A stretch of DNA of 12,500 nucleotides from Salpingoeca rosetta (taxonomy: Eukaryota > Opisthokonta > Choanoflagellata > Craspedida > Salpingoecidae). The notes below the pieces were generated by a model. It had not been told where the DNA came from, did no database searches, and was given only the letters and a program-made list of their open reading frames with translations. Shown here piece by piece: positions 1 through 10,586 of this stretch. Where the stretch lies: the NCBI RefSeq assembly GCF_000188695.1, contig NW_004754894.1, positions 296,299 to 308,798 on the forward strand, read 5' to 3'. Every line of letters begins with the position of its first letter. The first letter of the stretch is position 1. The position numbers and the translations under genes are program-made.

Positions 1-132
1 GGATTGTGCGCGTGAGTGAGCGAGGGAGTGAGGGAGGGAGTAACATGGGCGCAGCAACGCGGCACGCTTGTTGGGTGTGTGAGCGAAGTGCAATCGACTG
101 CATATGCGAGAGGAAGCGCCACAACTCCGTAC

Positions 133-2322
<2,190 letters not shown>

Positions 2323-2568
2323 CTTCGTCTCTTGCTTGCTTGCTTTGTTTGTTGGTTCAAATCGCGTGTGCAAAGCAAACACGTGGGTGGATTTGTGCGC
2401 GGTTTTCGCTGTGATGAGAAGCGAAAAGCGAAAGCGTGCTGTGTTGTTGACACATGACATGATGTTGTTTCGTGCGTCTCTACTCTCTTCCTACTCTCTT
2501 TCCCTTTCTTTCCCACTCCCTCCCCTCCCTCTGTTGCGCTCTCGTTCTGCTCATTCGTTTCGGTTCGT
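2323..2568 (-). promoter_or_regulatory. Spacer/promoter between MMAB stop and PELP1-like start
   Basis: This 246 bp gap must hold the MMAB 3' end and the PELP1-like promoter. Near the PELP1-like start lies a CACGTG E-box (2380-2385). Further out are GTGATGAG (2411-2418), one base from the yeast PAC box GCGATGAG, and clustered TTTTCGC/GCGAAAA words (2403-2410, 2421-2436). A pyrimidine-rich plus-strand tract (about 2470-2530) is purine-rich on the transcribed side. Function is inferred from position and motif match only. Confidence 0.4.
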
Positions 2569-4505
2569 TTATGAGTGCCGGCGAACAGTGTGCATGATGG
2601 CAGCGCCACATACGGCCGCCGCCACAGCCACAGCTGCCACCACCAAGACCTGGCTGCTTCCACTTCCACCACCATGGGCACGTGCTTCCTTGCTGGTTGC
2701 TGCTCGTGTGTGAATGTGCCGCCGGTCCGGCTTGCTTTGAAACACCGTCTCGATACCGCCAGTCCTGGTGGTGCGAACAAGCGACAGGACACCGTTGGGA
2801 GGGAGGAGGGGAAGGGAGTGTGTGAGTGAGTGCGCATGTGTGTGTGTGCGAGCGCATGTGAGTGAATAAGTTTGAGGGTACTCAGGATGCTGTTCAGTGA
2901 GTTCCGATGAATAATAAGCTGATGATCAGCACAGACAGAGAGACAGACAGACAAACAGAGGCAGACAGACAGACAGACAAACAGAGGCAGACAGACAGAC
3001 AGACAGATAGACGGACAGACGCACATCCACAGACACACATCCACATCCACAGACACACATCGACAGACACAGAGACACAGGCACACACCTGAATGCACAA
3101 ACGCGTGCGCAGCAGAATGCAAAGTCCGACAACCGGTTGATGAACTTGAGAGCAGCAGCCGAGCATGCACCGCCACTATCGTCGTCATCGTCATCATCAC
3201 TACCATTATCGTCGTTGTCGTCGTCGTTGCTGCATTGGCGGAGATGGACAAGGGCGCGCTCTGCCCGGCGGCATACACAGCGCGCCAAGTGCATGTGTGC
3301 GGCAGCCTTACCGCCGGAGGGAAGAATGAAGTTCCTGAGGGGCGGAAGTTCGCTGTCCAGCTCGTCAATGCGGCGCTCCAGCCACCTACAGATGCAGTTA
3401 CTCGTGTGGAGTTAGCATGGACAAGCAAAAGCAAACAAAGACATGGAACAAAGCAAACACTTGAAAGAGCCAACGCATGAGTGCTTCCCTTTGCCACGCA
3501 CACGCACACAACGCACTTGAGGTTCGTTGCATCATCGTCAAAGTCCTGGAATTCCCGAAATGGCGCGCGTGCACACCCATGACCGTCGTGAGACCACCCC
3601 ATACAGAGGCACACAGTGCACACAGCACAGTCATGCACGCGTGCATGCAACACACGTACACAACATACACATGCACATGCACATAAGCAGACACACAGAC
3701 ATAGACACAGGCACAGGCGCATAAGCAGACACACAGGCACAGGTACACATACCCATGCACATAAGCAGACACACAGACACATAGACAGAGGCACACAGTG
3801 CATACAGCACAGTCATGCACGCGTGCATGCAACACACGTACACAACATACACATGCACAGGCACAGACAGACACACATGCACAGGCATAGACACACACAG
3901 ACACAGACACATACGCACATACACATGCACACCTTGACGGACACCACGCCAGGGCTGGCAATGTGCGTGCCCAGCTCCATGAGAAGACACTGAATCTCGT
4001 GCAAATCAGCATCGACGTCGTGCAGCAGGCGTGCGTCCAGGTGCTCTCGGACCAAGCCAAACTGTGAATTCAATTCATCCACGTGTCCTGGTGTCCACAA
4101 ACAGCACAGAAGGTAGGCGTGTGGGTGTGGGTGGTTGTGGACAGAAACAACCTGGTGAGATGAACAGACACGCAAACGAACAGATACAGACAGAGACAGA
4201 CTGATAGATAGGCAGAAACACAGACACACACACACAGACACACACACAGACACACAGAAACACACACACGCACACACACTGAAACGCACACACACACTGA
4301 CACACAGCCATACACACAGGCACACAAGCACACAGACACATGCAGAGTGACAAGCCAACTCACCGAGGCATTCGAACACAATGTCTGTTTTTGGACGGCG
4401 TTGGCCCGTGTAGAGCTGAGATGTTCCCTTGTCACCGGTCCGAGTGTACAACATGGACTTTGGAGGCTTCCGCGCCTGCGGCCCTGTGTCTTGTCTGCTC
4501 CCCAT
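2569..4505 (-). CDS. MMAB: ATP:cob(I)alamin adenosyltransferase (PduO/MMAB type), mitochondrial
   Basis: Transfers the 5'-deoxyadenosyl group of ATP to cob(I)alamin, making adenosylcobalamin for methylmalonyl-CoA mutase in mitochondria. Five exons: 4505-4364, 4087-3933, 3545-3517, 3385-3089 and 2764-2569 (intron phases 1, 0, 2, 2), giving 272 aa against 250 in human. Visible motifs: the ATP-loop signature LYTRTGDKG (about 19-27); [48 protein letters not shown] (about 145-152), whose Arg/Glu residues match human cblB disease positions; and [10 protein letters not shown] (about 190-199). Oddities: an Asp/Asn/Ser/Gly insertion at about 161-181, a 29-nt exon, and a C-terminal hydrophobic segment [19 protein letters not shown] followed by HTVRRHS. 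The ATG at 4505 has a strong context (ccgccATGg) and no in-frame ATG precedes it without splicing, so an obvious presequence is lacking. Mitochondrial location is inferred from the family. Confidence 0.93.
2932..3088. repeat. CAGA/CACAT repeat in MMAB intron 4
   Basis: CAGA tetranucleotides with CAAACAGAGG interruptions (2932-3020), then CCACAGACACACAT words. In sense it is TGTGTCTG/TCTG following the donor at 3088. Confidence 0.9.
3178..3229 (-). repeat. Coding trinucleotide repeat in MMAB exon 4
   Basis: Imperfect GTC/ATC/ATT triplets on the plus strand read as GAC/GAT/AAT codons in MMAB, encoding the Asp/Asn run of the insertion. The frame is kept throughout. Confidence 0.9.
3604..3859. 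repeat. 74-bp direct repeat (two copies, 182 bp apart) in MMAB intron 2
   Basis: Copies at 3604-3677 and 3786-3859 differ at one base (CACACAGC versus CATACAGC). Each contains the 16-bp perfect palindrome CATGCACGCGTGCATG, which alternates pyrimidine and purine throughout. Shorter CATAAGCAGACACACAG words recur between them. Confidence 0.92.
4186..4345. repeat. CACAGA/CACACA repeat in MMAB intron 1
   Basis: Degenerate CACACA with GACA, GAAA and GGCA interruptions. In sense it is a TG-rich tract close to the donor (4363-4362). Confidence 0.9.
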
Positions 4506-4766
4506 GGCGGTTGGTTGTGTGTGAGGGTAAAGGTGGTCCTGCGAAGTGAAAATGGTGCTGTTGGTGGTGGTCTCACTTGCAGCTGGTGATTGTAGAAATT
4601 TATGAACTCAACAACCATTTTTCGAACCACACGCTTGCTTGCTGCCACCACACAAGATAAGACAAGAGAGCGTGAGGCACAGACCTTCACATCACATCAC
4701 TTCACCAGCCAAGCAGCCAGGGCAAGCGAGAGGGCAAGCGAGAGGGCGAGCAAACAGCAAACAACC
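4506..4766. promoter_or_regulatory. Probable bidirectional promoter between MMAB and MRPL13
   Basis: The MMAB ATG (minus, 4505) and MRPL13 ATG (plus, 4767) face away from each other with 261 bp between, so one region must serve both unless a farther element acts. It holds a GATAAG word (about 4655), an AT-rich stretch around 4590-4625, a run of TCACA/TCACT repeats (about 4685-4705), and a twofold 12-bp tandem GCAAGCGAGAGG just before the MRPL13 start, probably 5' UTR. No TATA box was recognised. Confidence 0.55.
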
Positions 4767-5653
4767 ATGGCCACCAAGTTTTCGCAGTCGCTGCTGACGC
4801 ACACGCAGCGATGGTACCTGGTTGATGCGCGTGGGCAGAAGGTTGGCCGGCTGGCAAATATGGTGTCGGCTGTGTTGAGGGGCAAGACAAAGCCCACCTT
4901 CCACCCCGGCGTCCTCTCACCAGACCACGTCGTCGTCATCAATGCAAAGGTGTGCTCATGTGGATGTGTGTGCATGTGCGTGGGTGCGTGAGCGTGGGTG
5001 CTCAGTGTGTTTGCGTGAGCGTGGGTGCTGTGTGTGCATGTGTGTGTTGTATTTGCTTTTGCGTGCATGTGCGTGCGTGCATGTGTGCGTGCGTGTATGG
5101 TTGCGCTGGCCATTTCAAGCCCCTTTGCTTGTCATTGTCTTTTGCCTGACGTCCAACCCCCTTGTGTTGCCCTTCTTGCGTGTTGCAGGATGTTGTCTTC
5201 ACCGGTCGCAAGTGGAATCAGAAGCTGTACAGAAAGCACACGGGCTGGCCCGGCGGTTTCCGGGAGGAGACGGCTGCCAGCTTACACGCACGCAAGCCAA
5301 CAGAGGTACGCTTGCGCGTGCATGTTGCCGCGCATGTGCATGTTCGAGTCCATGACTCTTCTCGACGCATGTTCATCCCAAACACGCGCTTCTCTCCTTC
5401 GAGTCTCACCCTCCTTTTCACCCACGCACACACACACACACACACATCCCCGCTGTTTGTGTTATAGGTTGTGAGGAAAGCCGTGGATGGAATGTTGCCG
5501 AAGAACAACTTGAGAAAACAGTTTATGCGCCACCTTCACATCTTCGAGGACGACGTAAGGTCCTTCATGCTATTGCGCCTCCCTATGACTCTTCCAAACA
5601 ACCGAGAGGCCAAACACCACCCTCGTACTCAACAGCTCGCTGTTGTGCATTCG

Positions 5654-5694
<41 letters not shown>

Positions 5695-6013
5695 ACACTG
5701 TCGCTGATTGCGCGCGTATGCATCACACTGTCCATCGACCACAGCAACACCCGTACGACCGCAACATCTATGCTGTGCTTGACGGTCCCCAGGAGCCTGT
5801 GCCGCCAAAGCCCGATCTGTTTGTCATCCGCACTGTTGAGGGCGACGAGGAAATCCCAGCACCAGCAGGCGGCGAGGTGGGTCGTGTGTCGTGTGTTGTG
5901 TTTTGTGTGCGCGCGCGTGTGTGTGAGATGCGATATGTGTGTGTGTGTTTTGTGTGTGTGTGTGTGTTTTGTGTGTGTGTGTGTGTGTGTGTGGTGTGGT
6001 GTGTGTGGTGTGC

Positions 6014-6085
<72 letters not shown>

Positions 6086-6362
6086 TGTACGTGTTGGCTA
6101 TTGCACTTTTTCACCTCCACCATTCTTCTTCCACCCACCATTCTTCTTCCACCCACCATTCTTCTTCCACCCACCATTCTTCTTCCACCATTCTTCTTCC
6201 ACCCACCATTCATGGTTGCTTCTTAATTCCTCTCCCCATCCCCCTTCCATCCACCATCCCTTGTATCCGCCCATTGCGCAAACACGCAAACAGTTTCTTG
6301 GTGTGGAGCTGGATTTCACGAGCGGAAGCAGCAGCGGCGATGCAAATGATTCAAGCAAATGA
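4767..6362 (+). CDS. MRPL13: Mitochondrial large-subunit ribosomal protein uL13m
   Basis: Component of the mitochondrial large ribosomal subunit, homologous to bacterial L13. Exons 4767-4949, 5189-5305, 5468-5554, 5745-5876 and 6294-6362, all joined in phase 0, give 195 aa (human about 178). The L13 fold is seen as QRWYLVDARGQKVGRLA (15-31), DHVVVINAK (53-61), VVFTGRKWNQKLYRKHTG (63-80) with WPGGFREETA after it, and MLPKNNLRKQFMRHLHIF (109-126). The HTGxPGGFR...MLPKNxxR order is the family hallmark and fits the mitochondrial rather than the cytosolic (L13a) branch. The start aaccATGG is a good Kozak match. The C-terminal 65 or so residues are family-variable and end in a Ser/Gly/Asp-rich tail. 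Donors are GTGTGC, GTACGC, GTAAGG and GTGGGT. Confidence 0.95.
4950..5100. repeat. GTGTGC/GTGCGTG-rich tract in MRPL13 intron 1
   Basis: Degenerate GTGTGCGTGC words fill the first 150 nt of intron 1, starting at the donor itself. The rest of the intron is T/C-rich up to TTGCAG. Confidence 0.85.
5427..5446. repeat. (CA)10 near the 3' end of MRPL13 intron 2
   Basis: A CA run about 20 nt before the acceptor TTATAG (5466-5467), following a T/C-rich tract. Confidence 0.95.
5658..5692. repeat. (CA)17 in the 3' half of MRPL13 intron 3
   Basis: An uninterrupted CA run about 50 nt before the acceptor at 5743-5744. Confidence 0.97.
5883..6084. repeat. (GT)n compound repeat in MRPL13 intron 4
   Basis: GT runs broken by TTTT and GGTG (5883-6016) lead into a pure run at about 6017-6084. 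The tract begins within a few bases of the donor at 5877. Confidence 0.95.
6117..6210. repeat. 18-bp minisatellite in MRPL13 intron 4
   Basis: CATTCTTCTTCCACCCAC units start at 6121, 6139, 6157 and 6175, then after a 14-bp shortened unit at 6189 and 6207. It is pyrimidine-rich and lies in the 3' quarter of the intron. Confidence 0.92.
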
Positions 6363-6963
6363 GGACAGGAAGGAACAACAGACCACGCCACGCGATGGAT
6401 GGTGCAAGAAGGATCCACAAGACCGCATGCACACCCGGCACTGCTGTGGCCACCACGCTAATGCTAGCTTTGTTTGTAACGACCCACTGTCTTCTTGTTT
6501 TTGTATCTCTTTCCACTCACCTTTCCCTTCTCCGTCTCTCTCTCTCTCTCTCCAACGACATCATGTCCCGTGAGTTGTGCGTGGATGGTGTCTGTGGACT
6601 ATCACATCATGCTGTGGGGGTTGTAACTTCAATGGTGTTGGTTTGAAAGAAAAAAAGGGGCGTGCCATCGTGGCTGCAACAACATCAGAACAGCGCACTG
6701 AACCAAGGCCACGTGAAGGCGGAACAGAAAGGGCCAAGTGTGTGGCTAGTTGAATGGCGCAGATTGGGCCGCGTGGTGGGTTGGTGGTTGGTTGCAGGTT
6801 GCAGGTGACGGTGCAGGAACTACAGTGGGGAGGGGGGGGGGAGAGGGGTTCGCGTATGAAGTTAAAAGACAGCAATCAACACAGGGAGAAGCAACAACAG
6901 CACAGTGGACGGAACAGAAAGCACACAACGCAACGAAAGAAACCATGGCGCAATGGTATGGGG

Positions 6964-6965
<2 letters not shown>

Positions 6966-7012
<47 letters not shown>
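6966..7012. repeat. (GT)23 microsatellite in the intergenic spacer
   Basis: An uninterrupted GT run of about 47 bp, the only long pure dinucleotide run in the window that is not inside a deduced or suspected intron. Confidence 0.97.
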
Positions 7013-7013
<1 letters not shown>

Positions 7014-7135
7014 AAAAGCGGCCAAGGAGAGCAACTAGACGAACGGAGGCACACGGCTGCAATTGAAGGAAACAAGAACAGTAGCAACAAATGTGTGCAT
7101 GGTTGGTGTTGGTCGTAACACAACAAGCAGGATAG

Positions 7136-7247
7136 GAGATGGAAAGGAAGAGAGGAACAGAGTAAGACAGGGGAGTAAGAGAGGAGAGGAGAGAAAGAGA
7201 GGAGTAAAGGAGGGGGGAGGAGGAGGAGGAGGAGGAGGAGGAGGAGG
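7136..7247. repeat. Polypurine tract ending in (GGA)10
   Basis: Almost uninterrupted purines on the plus strand, ending in GGA triplets at about 7215-7247. Such homopurine-homopyrimidine mirror sequence can form triplex or G-rich structures; no function is shown by the sequence. Confidence 0.85.
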
Positions 7248-7434
7248 TAGAAAAACGGAGGAGTGTCAGAACAGGGGCCAACACGTGCTGGCATGTGCAT
7301 GCGCGTGTGCATGTGTGCGCGCGTGCGCTTTTGAGTGATATCATTAGCTTGTGGTTGCGGCGATCAACACCACAACACGAGCACTCAAATCACAGCACAG
7401 CACAGCACAGGCCGCGTGCTGGTGGGCGGCGGGC

Positions 7435-10243
7435 TCATGAGCGGTGGCGCCACACGGTCGCCTCCGAGATGACGTACTCAAACTTGCGCGCGTGCTCGCG
7501 GATGGCGAGCGGCACCTGTGTTGTGCGCAGGAGCTCAAAGTTCTCGCCAAGGGCCGCCTTGAGGCCGTCCAGCGAACGCACGTTACCCTCGGGGGTCTCG
7601 TGCCCGCCAATCCACAGGTCCTTGGGCGTGTACTGCTCCATCCACGTGTATGGGGACGACAGGACCAGGATTCCGCCGGGGCGCACAAGGCCGCGCGCAC
7701 CGCCCAGCCGCGACAGCAGCGTGCCGGGGGAGGACAGTCTGTCCAGCACGTTTGCAGCGAGGACTGCGCTGAAGGAGCCTGTGTCGGGTGGAATGCACAT
7801 GGCGTCCATCTGCTTGAACTCGACGCGGGCTGGGTCCACGCCTTGCGGAAGACCGACGACGGCCTCCTCCTTGATGTCGCCCTCCTCGCGGATAAAGTAG
7901 GGCAGGGATCCCTCCTCCTTCAGCTGCTGTGCCGCATCAATAAACGACGCGCTGATGTCCACGCCAAGCACGCTCTCAAACGCGCGCGCAAGGGCAAACG
8001 TGGTGCCGCCAACGCCGCAGCCAATGTCGAGCACGCGGTCCGTGGCCACGCCGTGCTCGCGGGCGGCGTCCACAAGCAGCTGAGTCACCTTGTCTGTGTA
8101 TCCGCGGGCGGCCTCGGGGACGTTGGCGTCGTCGGCGTAGTGGAGGTGGACGTACTGGCGCAGGACCTCCTCGGCCTGGTACTTGCGCTCCGTCTCATCG
8201 CGGCGGCTGCTGCGGAAGGGGTTCGTGCCGACGTAGGGCCCCTGGTTGTCCATGCACGACGTGACCAGGGCAGGGTCGGTCTGGTTGGGCAGGACGAGGC
8301 GGAAGCCCGCGTGCTGGAAGAAGTGGGGGCGGAAGTGGAAGCGGGCGAAGGAGCTCGCCTCGTCACCGCACGAGATAAACGACCCGCCGAGAATGAGGTT
8401 GTGCTGGCCGTCAAAGCAGGGCAGGGTGAAGTCGTTGTAGTATGGGTGGATCTTGAAGTTGGGCAGCGCGCTGATGTGGTCCTCGCACCAGTTCCACACG
8501 CTGCCAAACACGTCGTGGAAGCCCAGGCTGGTTGGTTTGAGCGCGTCGACGGGCGACTCAGAGCCGTGTGCCAGGTTGAGGTTGAAGCCGTACTTGTCTG
8601 CCATCTCGTGTCCATCTGCCACCATGCCCGGGTCGCGCGCGACGCCGAGGCTCTCGTCGGACATGTAGTCGTCGCGGATGCGGTGGTGCTCGGCCTCCGT
8701 CATGATGCGGTACCCCTGCGTGCGGTCGCGCCCTTCCATGTCGCTCTTCCAGTTGGCAAACGCCTTGGCCTCGTGGTAGTTGACGTTGGCGGGCCACGAC
8801 CACGGCATGTCGACAACCTCAAATGCGGTGCGCAGACGGTACTGGTGCAGGCCAGAGGGGCCGGTGGGCACCCAGAATGTCGGCCATTTCACGTTGCGGA
8901 AGCAGCGCCACTTCCAGCCCTCGGGCTCCCACACGTTCTCGTCCAGGTATCCGCCACTGCACGCGTTGCGTTTGTGTGTGTGTGTGCGTGTGCGTGTTTG
9001 AAGAAAGGAGGGGAGGATGTCGTGAGAAGCTGAACAAGCAGTGGTAAAAAGAAGGGTTCACACATGCACGTTCACACATACGAGCACAAGCCCTCACTCT
9101 CATTTGTCGAAGTTGCACCCAAACGCACCCAAACACACACACAGAGGCACACGCGCACCTCTTGACAAACTGGAGGAATTCGCCGTTGCTGATGAGGTAC
9201 TTGGTAGCCTTGAAGGACTTGACGTTCATGTGCTTCTCGCCGTACTCGTTGTCCCAGCCGTAGGAGGGGAAGTCGCGGGGCTTGCCCAGCTTCACAGAGC
9301 CGGCCTCCACCTCGATAAACTGGTTGACAGGGTAGTCCTTGCCCGCGACGGGCTCCTGGTCGGGCGTGACGCCGTGTTCGCGTGCGCTTGGGTGGATGGC
9401 GGGGAAGTGCTCTGGCGGGCGAACAAGCTCGAGCGGCAGCTCGCGCATGAGCACGCTGCTCGTCTCCAGGTGGATCTTCTCGTGCTCGGTGCCCATGACC
9501 ACGGCCCAGAAGGGGGATGCCTCGAGCTGGTCAATCGTCTCAAAGGCCGGGTGGTTCTCGATGATGTCGACGACGGTGTTGTAGACCTCCTGGCGGTAGG
9601 CCTTGACCTCGTCCACGGTGGGCCAGCGCATGTCGTTCTTGCTCAGGTCGTCCCACTGCATCTCGTCGACGCCCGTCTCGAAGATGTGCTCGTAGTACTC
9701 GTTGATGGGCTTGCTGATGAGGCCGGCGACGCGGCACTTGTTCACGTAGACGGAGGCCGGGTGGGCGTAGTAGAAGATCTTTGGGTGGCGCAGGTTGTGG
9801 TAGGGCGGGCGGTAGAAGGGCTCCTCTGTCTGCAGCGCAGAAAAGAGCACCTCGGTCATGGTCCAGCAGTTGTCAAAGTAGTCGCGCAGCTGCTGCCGCG
9901 TGACGTTGCTCAGGTCCGGCTGGGGCAGGGAGCGGATGATGCCGTCGCTGTTCACGCCGGGACATGTTCCGTGCACTGGCGGCTTGCCTGTCCACCACGA
10001 CTCTGGTCGTGGTCCAACAAACTTGTTGGGGTCCCCGGAGATGTTGACGCGCCAGGAGTCCACCACGTCCTGGTGGCCCTGCGTGTCCTCGTCTGTGGAC
10101 ACGGAGAGGGCACGGGCAAACACGCGGGCGGCGCGGTGCTGCGCTGCCGCATGTCTGCCGCGCAGCATGGCACCCACAGCCGCAGGCACGCGGGCCACGG
10201 ACAGCCCTCCACTGTGCAAGAGGCGGGCACTCAACACAGCCAT
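7435..10243 (-). CDS. ovoA: Ovothiol synthase OvoA: 5-histidylcysteine sulfoxide synthase with C-terminal methyltransferase
   Basis: Non-heme iron enzyme joining cysteine sulfur to C5 of histidine using O2. The fused methyltransferase then N-methylates 5-thiohistidine toward ovothiol A. Exons 10243-9159 and 8956-7435 (phase 2 intron of 202 nt) give 868 aa. An Arg/Ala-rich N-terminus (1-50), with no acidic residue before residue 51, resembles a mitochondrial presequence with RVFARALS near the likely cleavage zone. A DinB-like region follows, with the iron ligands: His161 in HPKIFYYAHPA, and His254 and His258 in HEKIHLE (HX3HXE). The FGE-sulfatase-like domain spans about 311-590 (MPWSWPANVNYHEAKAF, GFHDVFGSVWNWCEDH, GGSFISCGDEAS). 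The methyltransferase has motif I VLDIGCGVGG at 670-679 and ends about 868. The ATG at 10243 has A at -3 and G at +4. Without the leader the length fits the usual ~750 aa. Confidence 0.96.
8957..9158 (-). other. OvoA intron (202 nt) with TG-rich 5' end and CA-rich 3' end
   Basis: Donor GTGCGC at 9158, acceptor GTGCAG ending at 8957. In sense, TGTGTGTG follows about 15 nt after the donor, and CACGCACACACACACA lies about 20-45 nt before the acceptor. Splicing restores QFVK-S-GGYLDENVW, which matches the FGE domain of the family. Confidence 0.92.
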
Positions 10244-10563
10244 CCTCTCAGTTGGTGGTGTTGATAAGCAGCCGGTGTGGTGGAAGGGAAGGGAACCAAC
10301 GGGCAGTGGTGGGGTGTTGGTATTGGTTGGTCGTTGATTGGTAGTCGAGAGAGTGGAGTGTGCGCAACAATCAATGAGGAAGGTGGTGGCGGGGCTCAGG
10401 AAGGGTGCGTGTGTTTTGTTTTCCACCTGTCACCGCACACACAAACACACACACTCAAGGCAAACAAAAAGGCAAACGTGCACACAACACGCACACACAT
10501 GCGTCCTCCAAAAATTTGCAGTCCTGAGGCAAGCGGGCGTCAGGGCGTTCCCGCCAAACACGA
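10244..10563. promoter_or_regulatory. Divergent intergenic region between OvoA and the small membrane protein gene
   Basis: About 320 bp separate the OvoA ATG from the first plausible ATG of the rightward gene. It holds G/T-rich plus-strand sequence (10244-10410) and a CACA/AAAC-rich stretch (10430-10500). No TATA box was recognised. Promoter role is inferred from the divergent layout. Confidence 0.5.
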
Positions 10564-10586
10564 ATGATGCGGTGTGACGTTGTTGC

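Larger units (their letters stand above)
6363..7434. other. Convergent intergenic spacer, MRPL13 and OvoA 3' ends
   Basis: No conserved coding exon was found on either strand. It should hold the 3' UTRs and polyadenylation sites of both flanking genes. It contains a CT-rich run (about 6520-6553), a G-rich stretch with a run of about 10 G (6828-6846), a (GT)23 run (6966-7012) and a GA-rich purine stretch ending in (GGA)n (7136-7247). No canonical AATAAA was seen. Confidence 0.7.

Noticed and set aside
2575..2713. Plus-strand Ala/Thr-rich open frame ([17 protein letters not shown])
   Set aside because: It is antisense to the last MMAB exon, whose minus-strand frame continues MMAB in the correct phase.
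3604..3859. CRISPR-like spaced repeat
   Set aside because: Only two copies, in CA-rich intronic DNA of a eukaryotic gene; the region between is the same low-complexity repeat rather than unique spacers.
4505..4613. Upstream MMAB exon (MVVEFINFYNHQLQ) joined to the ATG exon by a GTGAGA...CGCAG intron
   Set aside because: The frame fits, but the intron would be only 38 nt, far below others here, and the added residues do not look like a presequence. The ATG at 4505 has a stronger context.
6017..6210. Repetitive peptide frames (GGWKKN or PPTILL type) over intron 4 of MRPL13
   Set aside because: They translate the GT tract and the 18-bp minisatellite; flanking splice sites join uL13m exons in phase across them.
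7444..9033. 529-codon plus-strand open frame antisense to OvoA exon 2
   Set aside because: Antisense to a clear conserved gene. GC-rich third positions suppress stops on the opposite strand, and the sequence is Val/Ala/Gly/Arg-rich with no domain. The 407-codon frame at 9041-10264 is the same artefact over exon 1.
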